Part shown: piece after piece, positions 20,191 through 29,026 of the stretch
How positions within the stretch are numbered: position 1 is the first letter of the stretch
Layout of the letters: each line of letters opens with the position of its first letter
Source of the DNA: Hyunsoonleella ulvae
Lineage (GTDB): Bacteria; Bacteroidota; Bacteroidia; Flavobacteriales; Flavobacteriaceae
Assembly: GCF_016827605.1 (NCBI RefSeq)
Contig: NZ_JAEPJQ010000004.1
Location: 62,001-126,000 of the forward strand
Direction: 5' to 3'
Length of the DNA stretch: 64,000 nucleotides
Translations under genes and position numbers: made by a program
The notes under the pieces: generated by a model
The model's database searches: none
What the model was told of the DNA's origin: nothing
What the model saw: the letters and a program-made list of their open reading frames with translations, nothing else

Positions 20191-20215
20191 ATAAATTAAA
20201 ATAGTTTAGATAGTT

Positions 20216-22441
20216 TTAATAACCACTCCTATCTATTTCTTTATGATATTTCATCTGTTTATCTATCTTCTCTTGCAGGCTCAGGATAAACTGTTGTCTA
20301 AACTGTGTATCATTTTCTAGCTTATCAAAAATTTTTCTATTCCTATCAAAATCTCCAGAATCTTCCATCATTTTCTTTGCTAATGTTAAGCCCGCTTCTA
20401 GGTCTTGTTCGTTAATCTCAAAGTAAATAATATTTGTTTCTGGAGCTTCTACTACTGATAGCTTTCTGCTACTATAGTCTTGGTAATTAATCTGATTGGT
20501 TTGAGCTTTTTCTGTTGTTTCCTTATTAGCTGCAAAACCAACCTGTTCTACATGAGCAATTCTTGATAATATATCTTCAATTTGACTTTTCAAATTCGAA
20601 ATTTCTCGAGCTTGTGAATCAACTTTATCCTGTAAATTTTCAAGAATTAAATGACTATCGTTTCTATTTAATCCAACAGCAACATTAACGAGATTAAAAC
20701 CTGTAACATTCTCTCCCCATGCCGTTCCCACAATATCTTTTAATTGGCTTACTTGTATTTCAGAGGGCGATACAGCAACTCCAATACCATCATTTTTACC
20801 ACTAGGTATAATAAAATCTCCAACACTTACCCTTCCAAAAATCTTAACAGGCACTTGCCCCATAAACGCAACCTTTTCAAAATTTGCTTCATGATTTTTT
20901 TGAGGCATGTTACCCAACACAATTGGCTTATAGGATACTACCATAATCCGCTCTGCACCATATAATGATTTTGATATTTTACCTCCCTTAACCCCAACTA
21001 TATCACCATACGTCATCTTTTCATCTTTATATTCTCTCAATAAATATTCCGCATAATCACCAGCCCCAGAAGCATAGGTTACACCCTGAAAAGTGTCTTT
21101 ATTATTGTCGTATGTAACTTTATGAGCAATTGCAAAACCTTCATTTACAACTGCAGCTGCAGTTTTAATAGATTCTGCTACTAATTTAGCTTTAGTACTA
21201 ACTATCCATGAAGGTGGTGGTCCCATAACGCAAGGTATAGGGCCAATACAAGGTGCAACTGCTGTAGCTGCAGCGATATTTTCGCCAATTGCCACTGCTG
21301 TGTCCCAAGCTTGAAACAGTAAATCCATAGTTGCATCTGCGATATCATATCCAAGAGAGTTTTGATCGAATATATAATCGGCATTGTTTCTATATTCAGA
21401 TTCTACCTCGCCTTCAATTCTTCCCCATTGGTCGTCTTCATCCCAAAACGAAATAAAATTATTACCGTTTCTTCTCTTACCCTCAACCTCAATAGCTATA
21501 CCTTGGGTACTTCCTTTAACCAACAGAGGGTAATTATCTTTGTTCAATCCAGGATCTACACCATCAACCTGATCTGTTTGATTATCTGTGCTTGTATAAC
21601 TAATTTCATCTATATGTACAGTGGAGTTTATTACAGTTTGCTTATCTGTTTCAATTTTAACCACCCCTTTTAAGGTTGTACTATCATTAACTATTAATGT
21701 TCTTGATTCCAAAGCTCCAAAAGTAGATTTACCTTTTACCTCTAAACTACCATTAAGTATTGTAGGGGCATCTACATCCCAATTAGGGGGGCCTGTTAAC
21801 GAATCTCCAACTATTAAGGCTCCAGATAAATTAGCAACACTTTTGTTGTTTACATTTATGCCGTTATTAAAATTGGCTAAACTATCTACCTCAAGCCTTC
21901 CTGATAAGTTTGTACTATTACCACCATTAACATTAAGCGTCCCCCCTAAATTTGTTGGCTGGTTTACAACAGTTAAATCCCCCTTTAATTCTGTATTACC
22001 GTCAACTATCAAAGAATCTGAAGCCTTTATTGTTCTATGTTGAATGTAGGGTACATAGGTTAATTTCTCTACACTTAAGTCTACAAAACCATCTCCATTT
22101 CTAAAATCTATTTCAACTTTTAAGGATTTTGGTTTACCGTCCCAATAAATTTTTTCAAAATCATCATAGTTCCCTGCACCAATAATTAAATTTATTCTAC
22201 CAAATTCATCGGTAGTTGTTTCTTGCTCTTCAGTAAACTCAACAAAACCACTTCCTGGAGCAATTATAGAAAATCTCACAATTATATCTGTTGTTGGCAA
22301 ATAATTGCCCTCTGAATCTACACCAGGTAATTCCAAATCATCAGGACCAATTATAACTGCCTGGTAGCTTATGCCTTCGGTTTGGGCTAAAACAATCATT
22401 GATATCAATAAGGCTAAGGTTAGGGTTATTATACGTTTCAT
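20216..22441 (-). CDS. Secreted tail-fibre-like protein with possible peptidase-G2-like domain
   Basis: 741 residues: a Sec signal (1-19), a beta-rich N-terminal domain of the flavobacterial GISYQAVI type, then a stretch of short strands that repeats nGxLnVnG-like units (about 130-260), resembling a fibre. About 455-575 (GAGDYAEYLLRE ... YGDIVGVKGGKI ... KPIVLGN ... VGTAWGEN) looks to me like the intramolecular chaperone/peptidase G2 fold found at the ends of phage tail appendages. A coiled coil follows (600-632), then a charged C-terminal tail. No T9SS sorting domain is seen. It is the middle gene of the surface operon, with gaps of 22 and 25 nt to its neighbours. The G2 assignment is tentative. 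Confidence 0.7.
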   Translation of the reverse strand: MKRIITLTLALLISMIVLAQTEGISYQAVIIGPDDLELPGVDSEGNYLPTTDIIVRFSIIAPGSGFVEFTEEQETTTDEFGRINLIIGAGNYDDFEKIYWDGKPKSLKVEIDFRNGDGFVDLSVEKLTYVPYIQHRTIKASDSLIVDGNTELKGDLTVVNQPTNLGGTLNVNGGNSTNLSGRLEVDSLANFNNGINVNNKSVANLSGALIVGDSLTGPPNWDVDAPTILNGSLEVKGKSTFGALESRTLIVNDSTTLKGVVKIETDKQTVINSTVHIDEISYTSTDNQTDQVDGVDPGLNKDNYPLLVKGSTQGIAIEVEGKRRNGNNFISFWDEDDQWGRIEGEVESEYRNNADYIFDQNSLGYDIADATMDLLFQAWDTAVAIGENIAAATAVAPCIGPIPCVMGPPPSWIVSTKAKLVAESIKTAAAVVNEGFAIAHKVTYDNNKDTFQGVTYASGAGDYAEYLLREYKDEKMTYGDIVGVKGGKISKSLYGAERIMVVSYKPIVLGNMPQKNHEANFEKVAFMGQVPVKIFGRVSVGDFIIPSGKNDGIGVAVSPSEIQVSQLKDIVGTAWGENVTGFNLVNVAVGLNRNDSHLILENLQDKVDSQAREISNLKSQIEDILSRIAHVEQVGFAANKETTEKAQTNQINYQDYSSRKLSVVEAPETNIIYFEINEQDLEAGLTLAKKMMEDSGDFDRNRKIFDKLENDTQFRQQFILSLQEKIDKQMKYHKEIDRSGY

Positions 22442-22463
22442 AACATTTGGTTTTTAATAGGTA

Positions 22464-23000
22464 TTATATTTTGATAACTTTAGAATTAAGGGTTCTACTA
22501 CCAGACATCGCCTTTAGCACATAGGAACCTGTTGAGAGGTTATTAAGATTTATTTGTATTGTTCTAGAGGGAAGAAACTGACCTTTATATACTAACTTTC
22601 CAATTACATCATGAATTTCAACAATAACCTTTGCTGTTAGCGTTTCTTTAAATGAAATTGTAATACGTTCTTCAAACGGATTAGGGAATACTAGTGCTTT
22701 TAAACTACTAGTTTCATTACTCTTCTTTATTACAATCTTACTATGCGGTTGCTGGAACCCTTGACGTAAGTAATATCCATTTTTAGAAGAGGTACCAATA
22801 ACGCTAGACTGCCCCAAACTCTGGCTTACAATATATTTACCTTTAGATGTTTGAAGTATTTTAGAGGATCCTCCTACCCCTACACTAGATCTTACAATCC
22901 TGTATTCTGTATTCTTGGTTTTCGATTGTCCAAAAACCGATGCAACTGTAAACATCGTTAACACACAAATTATAATATGCCTAATTATTTGGTTTGTCAT
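22464..23000 (-). CDS. Small T9SS-sorted protein
   Basis: 178 residues: Sec signal (1-24), a short domain with the pattern YIVSQSLGQSSVIGT ... YYLRQGFQQP that is common in flavobacterial T9SS cargo, and a T9SS type A C-terminal sorting domain (ALVFPNPFEERITISF ... LSTGSYVLKAMSG ... KVIKI). It is mostly signal plus sorting domain, so it may serve as a small surface partner of the tail-fibre-like protein that follows 22 nt downstream. Two TGTCCA motifs, 11 bp apart, lie 61-77 nt before its start. Confidence 0.85.
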   Translation of the reverse strand: MTNQIIRHIIICVLTMFTVASVFGQSKTKNTEYRIVRSSVGVGGSSKILQTSKGKYIVSQSLGQSSVIGTSSKNGYYLRQGFQQPHSKIVIKKSNETSSLKALVFPNPFEERITISFKETLTAKVIVEIHDVIGKLVYKGQFLPSRTIQINLNNLSTGSYVLKAMSGSRTLNSKVIKI

Positions 23001-23060
23001 CTTTATTGTTTAGAGCTTCGCTTTATCGAAACTATATTAAATATTCCTTATATACTATAA

Positions 23061-23077
23061 TGTCCATAGTTTGTCCA
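23061..23077 (-). promoter_or_regulatory. Paired TGGACA motif upstream of the small T9SS gene
   Basis: TGTCCA occurs at 23061-23066 and 23072-23077, an 11-bp direct repeat. On the minus strand the block reads TGGACAAA, then TATGGACATTAT. A 21-bp block at 23921-23939 matches it at 17 of 21 positions. It could be an operator or activator site between the beta-barrel gene and the rest of the operon. Confidence 0.4.
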
Positions 23078-23079
23078 CC

Positions 23080-23724
23080 TTAAAAATCACAATAACATGT
23101 GGGTAAATTAATGATGAAACCAATACCGAATTGATGTGCATTTAGTTTTAATTTTTCTGCACTAATACCACTACTTATCAATATAGAGCTCCCATAATTA
23201 TAGCCTGCAACAATAGCTGTGCTACTAGAAATTGGGTACTGCATACTTATTCCTGCTCTTAGAAACAAAATGTTATTGTTAAATTCTTCCTCGCCTACCA
23301 AATTAAACACATCGTTATTTATGGTTTGGTTTCCTCTAACTAAAAACTCTGAAGCCACAGAGCCATTCGCAAAAAACACTAAATCGTTCCATTGAAATAA
23401 TTTTACATCAGTACCTCCTTTTATTCCTAAGTAACTTACATCCCAAGCAAAATAATTATCTACACTACTCTCACTACCAATAGCGCCATAGTTATTATAA
23501 TTAATACCACCTCTTAGAAAAATAGTTTTAGCCTTATTTAAAGGGTGTCTATACCCCATACCAAAATAGGATTTAGATTGTGCTAACAAATTATTTAAAC
23601 GTTCTCCCCTAGAGTTTTTGTAATCAAAAGAAGAGATAGTAGAGCCATACTCCATATATAATTGTTGGCAATAACCGTATGAAGCACAACCTATAAAAAG
23701 TAAAAAAAGTAAAATCTTCTTCAT
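23080..23724 (-). CDS. Outer-membrane beta-barrel protein
   Basis: 214 residues: a Sec signal (about 1-20), then alternating amphipathic strands with aromatic girdles (SYFGMGYRHPL, IFLRGGINYNNYGAIG, DVSYLGIKGGTDVKL, LVFFANGSVASEF, LFLRAGISMQYPI, HQFGIGFIINLP), fitting an eight-strand outer-membrane barrel. It is the first gene of the surface operon and may anchor the secreted partners. It differs in length from PorP/SprF proteins (about 300 residues), so I do not assign it to them. TGGACAAA half-sites lie 41-75 nt upstream of its start. Confidence 0.75.
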   Translation of the reverse strand: MKKILLFLLFIGCASYGYCQQLYMEYGSTISSFDYKNSRGERLNNLLAQSKSYFGMGYRHPLNKAKTIFLRGGINYNNYGAIGSESSVDNYFAWDVSYLGIKGGTDVKLFQWNDLVFFANGSVASEFLVRGNQTINNDVFNLVGEEEFNNNILFLRAGISMQYPISSSTAIVAGYNYGSSILISSGISAEKLKLNAHQFGIGFIINLPTCYCDF

Positions 23725-23764
23725 ATCTATATATAAGAGTGGGGTTTAAAATAGGTGTTAAAAG

Positions 23765-23799
23765 TTTGTCCAAAAGTAAAATGAGCAAAACTGGACAAA
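23765..23799. promoter_or_regulatory. Inverted TGGACAAA half-sites
   Basis: TTTGTCCA (23765-23772) and TGGACAAA (23792-23799) form an inverted pair with 19 nt between them, 41-75 nt upstream of the beta-barrel start. This is a position suited to transcription control of the operon. Confidence 0.4.
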
Positions 23800-23920
23800 A
23801 TGAAAAAACAAAAAAACAGCAAAACTAGTGTAATGCTATAGATATCAATGGTTGGCATATATATCATGTTAGGAAGCACCAATGTATGTATATAGACACA
23901 ATAAAAAAAATAAAACAGAT

Positions 23921-23941
23921 TATGTCCACCTTTTGTCCATT
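23921..23941. promoter_or_regulatory. Paired TGGACA motif in the divergent region
   Basis: TGTCCA at 23923-23928 and 23934-23939, again 11 bp apart. On the minus strand it reads TGGACAAAAGGTGGACATAA, nearly the same as the block at 23061-23077. Confidence 0.4.
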
Positions 23942-24119
23942 GAAAAACACCTTAATTCATATTAATATCATGAGTAAAACTTCAAAAATTAATAGTTCCA
24001 TAACAATTCTTAACACTGAAATAACAATGATAATATTTAGGTAATCTTGATAACTTTTCTATAACCCTAACTTAATAAAAGCACAGTAATGGCTTAACAA
24101 GATTTTTGGAATACCCATC

Positions 24120-24127
24120 TAATTTTG
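24120..24127 (+). promoter_or_regulatory. Candidate -7 box for the lipoprotein/peroxidase unit
   Basis: TAATTTTG fits TAnnTTTG, 36 nt before the ATG at 24164. No well-spaced -33 TTG. Confidence 0.35.
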
Positions 24128-24163
24128 AGAGGAAATAATAACTAAAAATCAATTAAAAAAATT

Positions 24164-25705
24164 ATGAAAAAATTATTTAGCTTTTTATCGCTTGTAATTG
24201 CCCTAACAATTATTCCTTTATCAGTAGTTAGCTGTGATATTGAGGACGGTAAAGATGGAAAAGACGGTATTGATGGTATTGATGGGCAAGACGGAGAGGA
24301 CGGTGCAGATGGTGCAGATGGTATTAACGGTTCTGATGCATCAGTATATTTAACTGCTTCTAAAACCCCCGGTCTATTAACTGTAACAAGTGACTTTGTA
24401 GGAATTAAAATTACACCTTTATTATCTTCTGAAGATGTAATTCCTAACACACCTGATTTTGTGTATGGCTCTATGGCTGATGGTGCTGGCTTACTTAAAA
24501 ACGATGATGGGACATTTACGCTTATTAATAATATTGAAGCAGATTATTCTATTGCCCGTATTAAATTAACTGAAAACTTAAGACCATATTCTGGTGAGTA
24601 CATACTAAATGCTGCTGCCACTGCTGAAACTGCTCAATGTTCTGGATCCTTAATTACACCTGACGAGCATGGTTTTGGTCCCTTGTACCTTTCTGGAGGT
24701 GAGTGGGGAGGTTCTTCTAAAGGAGTTTTTGTTACCGACCCTGCAAAGGATGCTGCCGATGCTGGAATAGGAGAAATGTTAACTGCTTTTGGACAATGGT
24801 CTACTGAAAATGCTGTTGTAATAGGTAAAGATGCCTATACTGATAAAACTGTTGCTTTTATAGGAGATGATCATTCTGACAACAGTGTACCTTCTGGACA
24901 ACTAGGAATGTACGTTGGTAATAGAGGAGATTTAACTGGAGGAAAACTATATGGATTAAAAGTAACTTCTGCTGGAATTACATATGAAGTGGACATGGTA
25001 GAAGGAACTGAGTATAATGCTGAATTTGTTGAATTGACTGAAACAGAAATTACTGCTTTAGACACTGAGGCCAAGAGCAAAGGTGTAATGGGGTTCTCTA
25101 GATTAGAAGATATCGACTGGAGAAGAGGTTCTGCTGGTAATCAAAGAGAAATATATTTTGCAGTAACAGGTAGAGATAAACCAGATTTAGTAGGCAAAGG
25201 AACTCGTTTGGGGCGTATCTATAAAGTAGTACTTAACGAAACAGATCCTACTGGTGCTTGTACAATTACCTGTGTTCTTGATGGCGATAAAGAAGGAGGT
25301 AAAGCCGATGGCTTTCACTCTCCAGACAACATTCTAGTTACCGAAAACTATGCATACATCCAAGAAGATCCAAATGGTTATGCAGATTTAAACCCTGATA
25401 TTGTAGGATACGCTAAACTATACCAATATAATTTAACTACTGGTACGGTTAAAACAGTTTTAGAATGCGATCAGGATAGAGCTGCAACAATAGGATATGG
25501 TACAGATAGAATGTGGGAAATTACAGGTATGATTGATGTTACTGATATTGTAAACAATGGGGATAACAACTTCCTATTAATTACTCAAAACCACGGTTGG
25601 AATCCTGCCGATGGCACTTCATTTACAGACCCAAAAGCCAACCCTGATTTAGCAAACAGAAGAGAAGGTTCACAATTATACCTAATAAAAGGTTTAGATA
25701 GATAA
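24164..25705 (+). CDS. Collagen-like, PhoX/DUF839-like lipoprotein
   Basis: 513 residues. The lipoprotein signal has its Cys at 24 (PLSVVSC). A run of Gly-x-x triplets follows from Gly29 to Gly56, mostly G-(K/I/A)-D, like bacterial collagen-like stalks. The remainder is beta-rich and resembles DUF839/PhoX proteins: FSRLEDIDWRRG, IYFAVTGRD, LGRIYKVVLNETDP, DGFHSPDNILV, and YIQEDPNGYADLN. PhoX enzymes are secreted calcium/iron phosphatases with a beta-propeller fold; catalytic competence cannot be judged here. The cytochrome c peroxidase gene starts 3 nt after its stop, so they form one transcript and may act together at the outer membrane or in the periplasm. Confidence 0.7.
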   Translation: MKKLFSFLSLVIALTIIPLSVVSCDIEDGKDGKDGIDGIDGQDGEDGADGADGINGSDASVYLTASKTPGLLTVTSDFVGIKITPLLSSEDVIPNTPDFVYGSMADGAGLLKNDDGTFTLINNIEADYSIARIKLTENLRPYSGEYILNAAATAETAQCSGSLITPDEHGFGPLYLSGGEWGGSSKGVFVTDPAKDAADAGIGEMLTAFGQWSTENAVVIGKDAYTDKTVAFIGDDHSDNSVPSGQLGMYVGNRGDLTGGKLYGLKVTSAGITYEVDMVEGTEYNAEFVELTETEITALDTEAKSKGVMGFSRLEDIDWRRGSAGNQREIYFAVTGRDKPDLVGKGTRLGRIYKVVLNETDPTGACTITCVLDGDKEGGKADGFHSPDNILVTENYAYIQEDPNGYADLNPDIVGYAKLYQYNLTTGTVKTVLECDQDRAATIGYGTDRMWEITGMIDVTDIVNNGDNNFLLITQNHGWNPADGTSFTDPKANPDLANRREGSQLYLIKGLDR

Positions 25706-25708
25706 AAA

Positions 25709-27511
25709 ATGAGCACATATTTGAATGTTACGTTCAGAGCTAAGACATATGCAATAAGCGTATGTCTTTTGCTTTTGTATACATCTTGCAAACAAAAAGA
25801 AAATCTAAGGAAAGAAAAACTCTCTAATACTGAAAAGCTTGAGAAATTATACCGAAGCCATCTTAAAATGGCTTATCAATATTTAGACAGTATTCATGTA
25901 GAAAACACAAATAAAATTAATGAAGTATACTATCTAAAATCAAGATATAATTTCAAAAAAAGCGAACCCATTTTGGCTTATTTTGAGAAAGAAAACTATA
26001 AATCTTTAAACGCTCCTAACTTATTAAGAGTTCACGAGGAAGACCCAACTGACATAAAGATAAACCAACCCATAGGTTATCAGGTAATTGAAGAAAACTT
26101 ATTTGTAGATGTTATTGACACTTTAGTTATAGAGCGTGCAATAAGAGTTACCAGGGATAGATTAAAACTAATAGAACATAATACAACACTAAAGTTTAAA
26201 GATTATCATATTTTATGGCTTATTAGAGACGCTATTGTTAGAACTGCAACTACTGGACTTTCTAATTTTGACTCACCAGTATTTGGAGAATCCCTCAAGG
26301 AATCCTCTTTAGCACTTAGTACTTTAGATGAGGTACTTAATATATATAAAAATAATTTCAACAACCAAAGTATACTTAAACAATGGAGCTCTGAAATACA
26401 AAAAGCAATTAAGACATTAGTAGATACTGACTTTGAGAATTTTAATCGTTATCAATTTATAAAAACACATACAAACAAACAATTAGAATTATTAAATACT
26501 ACCCAAAAAGATTGGAACATAGATTTTCCTTTTGAACTGGCAATCAAAAATAACACAACTAGCTTATTCTCTAAAAACAGCTTTAATTTAGATTTCTTTT
26601 CAGACTATAAAAGCGATACTACTCATTTAAAAACTAAGATAGAACTGGGTAAAGTACTATTTAATGACAAGAGGTTCTCTATAAACAACGATATGTCTTG
26701 CGCAACATGCCATATTAAAGAAAAAGCATTTACAGACGGTAGAATCACTTTTAATAAAAATTTAAATAGAAATACACCAACCCTAACCTATTCTGGTTTA
26801 CAAAAATCTTTTTTTATGGATAACAGATCTGGGAGTTTAGAGGGACAAATCGTAGGAGTAGTAACCAACCATGATGAGTTTAACACAGACTTAAATCATA
26901 TTGTTAAAGTCGTAAAAAATGACAAAAAGTATTCTAAAGCTTTTGATTCTTTATACAAAAGAGGTGCTACTGATATAAATATAAGACATTCAATTGCATC
27001 CTATGTTAAATCTTTAAATGCTTTTGATTCTAAATTTGACAAAAACATAAATGGAGAGGTAAATAGTTTAACCAATAAAGAAATAAAAGGGTTTAATCTA
27101 TTTATGGGAAAAGCTGCTTGTGCAACATGCCATTTCCCACCTCTGTTCAACGGTACCATTCCTCCAAATTTTAACGAAACAGAGTTAGAAGTTATTGGTG
27201 TCCCAAAAACTAAAAAAAACAAAATATTAGATGATGATTTGGGTCGCTATTATTTATTTAAAACAGATTCTAGAAAAGGAGCATTTAAAACACCTACAAT
27301 TAGAAATATTAATCTTACCTCTCCGTATATGCACAATGGAATATATAACAATCTAGAACAGGTAATGGATTTTTACAACAAAGGTGGTGGAAAAGGACTT
27401 GGTTTTGATATCCCATACCAAACATTACCTTTTGACAGTTTAGATTTAACAGAAGATGAACAACAAGCTATTATCGCATTTATGATGACTCTAACCGATA
27501 CTTCTATATGA
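25709..27511 (+). CDS. Di-haem cytochrome c peroxidase-like lipoprotein with helical N-terminal domain
   Basis: 600 residues. Lipoprotein signal (LLLYTSC). Residues about 30-290 are helical and carry NAPNLLRVHEED and PIGYQVIEENLF, resembling imelysin-like domains that are fused to such peroxidases in other Bacteroidota. The peroxidase part has two haem c motifs, CATCH at 331-335 and CATCH at 471-475, with the usual TDGR, RNTPTL, FKTPTIRNI, YMHNG and YNKGGG segments of the CCP/MauG family. It reduces peroxide or oxidises a protein partner. The partner is probably the lipoprotein encoded 3 nt upstream, but that is inference. Confidence 0.85.
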   Translation: MSTYLNVTFRAKTYAISVCLLLLYTSCKQKENLRKEKLSNTEKLEKLYRSHLKMAYQYLDSIHVENTNKINEVYYLKSRYNFKKSEPILAYFEKENYKSLNAPNLLRVHEEDPTDIKINQPIGYQVIEENLFVDVIDTLVIERAIRVTRDRLKLIEHNTTLKFKDYHILWLIRDAIVRTATTGLSNFDSPVFGESLKESSLALSTLDEVLNIYKNNFNNQSILKQWSSEIQKAIKTLVDTDFENFNRYQFIKTHTNKQLELLNTTQKDWNIDFPFELAIKNNTTSLFSKNSFNLDFFSDYKSDTTHLKTKIELGKVLFNDKRFSINNDMSCATCHIKEKAFTDGRITFNKNLNRNTPTLTYSGLQKSFFMDNRSGSLEGQIVGVVTNHDEFNTDLNHIVKVVKNDKKYSKAFDSLYKRGATDINIRHSIASYVKSLNAFDSKFDKNINGEVNSLTNKEIKGFNLFMGKAACATCHFPPLFNGTIPPNFNETELEVIGVPKTKKNKILDDDLGRYYLFKTDSRKGAFKTPTIRNINLTSPYMHNGIYNNLEQVMDFYNKGGGKGLGFDIPYQTLPFDSLDLTEDEQQAIIAFMMTLTDTSI

Positions 27512-27686
27512 GGATTATAAAAACCTATCCTAGAAAATTATATTGGCCTATTTTATTTTTATTACTAAAAAATCTCTTTTCAATTATCACAACTATTAAA
27601 AGTTAATTTTTTTGTTAAAAACTATTGATTACTAAGCTTTTGTCTCTTTTTTTTGTAATTTCAGTTAAACCTTAATTCCTTAAATT

Positions 27687-28970
27687 ATGAAAAACATTAC
27701 CAATATGAGATTAGGATTAGTTTGTCTGCTGCTGTGTTCGTTTTTTATTATGCATGCACAAAACACACAAGCCATTAAAGAAGTAAATGGCAAAGTTATC
27801 GATGAGGAAACCAAAGATGTACTTGTCTTCACAGATATTGTTGTTGATGGTACCAATATTAGTACCGTTACGAACTCCGATGGAGAGTTTTTATTAAAAA
27901 TCCCTTACAAATACTTAGATGCAAAATTGGTAGTTACACATTTAGGTTATGAAAGAAAGTTGCTAAATATTATTGATTTGGGCGACTACGAAAAAATCAT
28001 GTTAACACCCAGTGTTACCAAATTAAATCCTATTAGCCTCTCTGCATCCCCTAAATATGATGCGCGAACATTAGTAGAAAAAACATTGGCAAACAAAAGT
28101 ACGGCGTACAATGACAAAAATGCATTAATGACAGCATTCTACAGAGAAACTATAAAGAAAAGACGTAAGAATGCATCTTTATCTGAAGCTGTGGTTAAAA
28201 TTCATAAACAGCCTTACAGTAGTCTTCGTAATGATCACATAGAACTCATAAAATCAAGAAAAAACATAAATTATAACAGGTTAGATACACTAGCTTTAAA
28301 ACTACAAGGAGGTCCATTCAGTAATTTATATACTGATTTAGTAAAATATCCTGAATATATTTTTAACAAAGAGGATATTGATTTCTATGATTTTAATTAT
28401 GAGAACTCCACCAATATTAACAAAAACCTCGTGTATGTAGTTAACTTTAAGCAAAAACCCAATGTAAAATCGCCCTTGTATTATGGCAAATTATATATAG
28501 ATGCAAATACACTTGCTTTAACCAACGCTGAATACAGCTTAAATGTTAAAAACAAAGAATTGTCTAGCTCTATATTTGTTAGAAAAAAACCAAGAAAAGT
28601 TGATGTGTACCCAACCGAAGCCACCTATAAAGTAAAGTATAGAACACAAAATGGCAGATGGCATTATGCTTATAGCAATATTGGGTTAACATTTAAAGTA
28701 AATTGGGAAGGGAAACTATTTAATAGTATCTATACACTTAATAGCGAAATGGCTATTACAGATTGGGAAATTCCAAATACAAAAATTGTCAAGGCACGAG
28801 ATAGGATGTTAAAACCATCAACAATTTTAACCGAAGCAACCTCTGGATTTGCTGATCCAAAATTTTGGGGAGATTATAATATAATAGAACCTGAGAAATC
28901 TATAGAAAATGCAATCAAAAAAATTAAGAAGCAACTAGATAGGCAAACCGCCAAAAAACAGGAATCATAA
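27687..28970 (+). CDS. Secreted CarboxypepD_reg-like domain protein
   Basis: 427 residues: a Sec signal (about 1-25, ending MHAQ), then a carboxypeptidase-regulatory-like beta-sandwich (about 35-110: VNGKVIDEETKDVLVFTDI, STVTNSDGEFLLKIP). A mostly beta domain follows, seen in flavobacterial envelope proteins (RTLVEKTLANKS, MTAFYRETIKKR, LYYGKLYIDANTLALTNAEY). It lacks a TonB plug or a clear barrel of full size. Likely periplasmic or outer-membrane associated; role unknown. It stands alone and ends in a bidirectional terminator shared with rimO. Confidence 0.75.
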   Translation: MKNITNMRLGLVCLLLCSFFIMHAQNTQAIKEVNGKVIDEETKDVLVFTDIVVDGTNISTVTNSDGEFLLKIPYKYLDAKLVVTHLGYERKLLNIIDLGDYEKIMLTPSVTKLNPISLSASPKYDARTLVEKTLANKSTAYNDKNALMTAFYRETIKKRRKNASLSEAVVKIHKQPYSSLRNDHIELIKSRKNINYNRLDTLALKLQGGPFSNLYTDLVKYPEYIFNKEDIDFYDFNYENSTNINKNLVYVVNFKQKPNVKSPLYYGKLYIDANTLALTNAEYSLNVKNKELSSSIFVRKKPRKVDVYPTEATYKVKYRTQNGRWHYAYSNIGLTFKVNWEGKLFNSIYTLNSEMAITDWEIPNTKIVKARDRMLKPSTILTEATSGFADPKFWGDYNIIEPEKSIENAIKKIKKQLDRQTAKKQES

Positions 28971-28987
28971 AGTTTATAAAAACTAAA

Positions 28988-29024
28988 AACCGATTAGTAC
29001 TCAGTAAATTCTAATCGGTTTTTT
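28988..29024. terminator. Bidirectional terminator between the regulatory-like protein gene and rimO
   Basis: Stem AACCGATTAG / CTAATCGGTT with T run on the plus strand and a matching T-rich tail on the minus strand, lying in the 56-nt convergent gap. Confidence 0.85.
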
Positions 29025-29026
29025 AG

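Larger units (their letters stand above)
23725..24163. other. Divergent control region of the surface operon and peroxidase unit
   Basis: 439 nt, A/T-rich, without a credible gene. It holds TTTGTCCA at 23765-23772, TGGACAAA at 23792-23799 (inverted relative to the first) and the paired TGTCCA block at 23923-23939. A TAnnTTTG match is at 24120-24127 before the lipoprotein gene. No other structure is evident. Confidence 0.5.

Noticed and set aside
24142-24450. Minus-strand ORF with Ser/Pro repeats opposite the collagen-like segment
   Set aside because: It is the mirror image of the Gly-x-x coding repeat; no start or context supports it.
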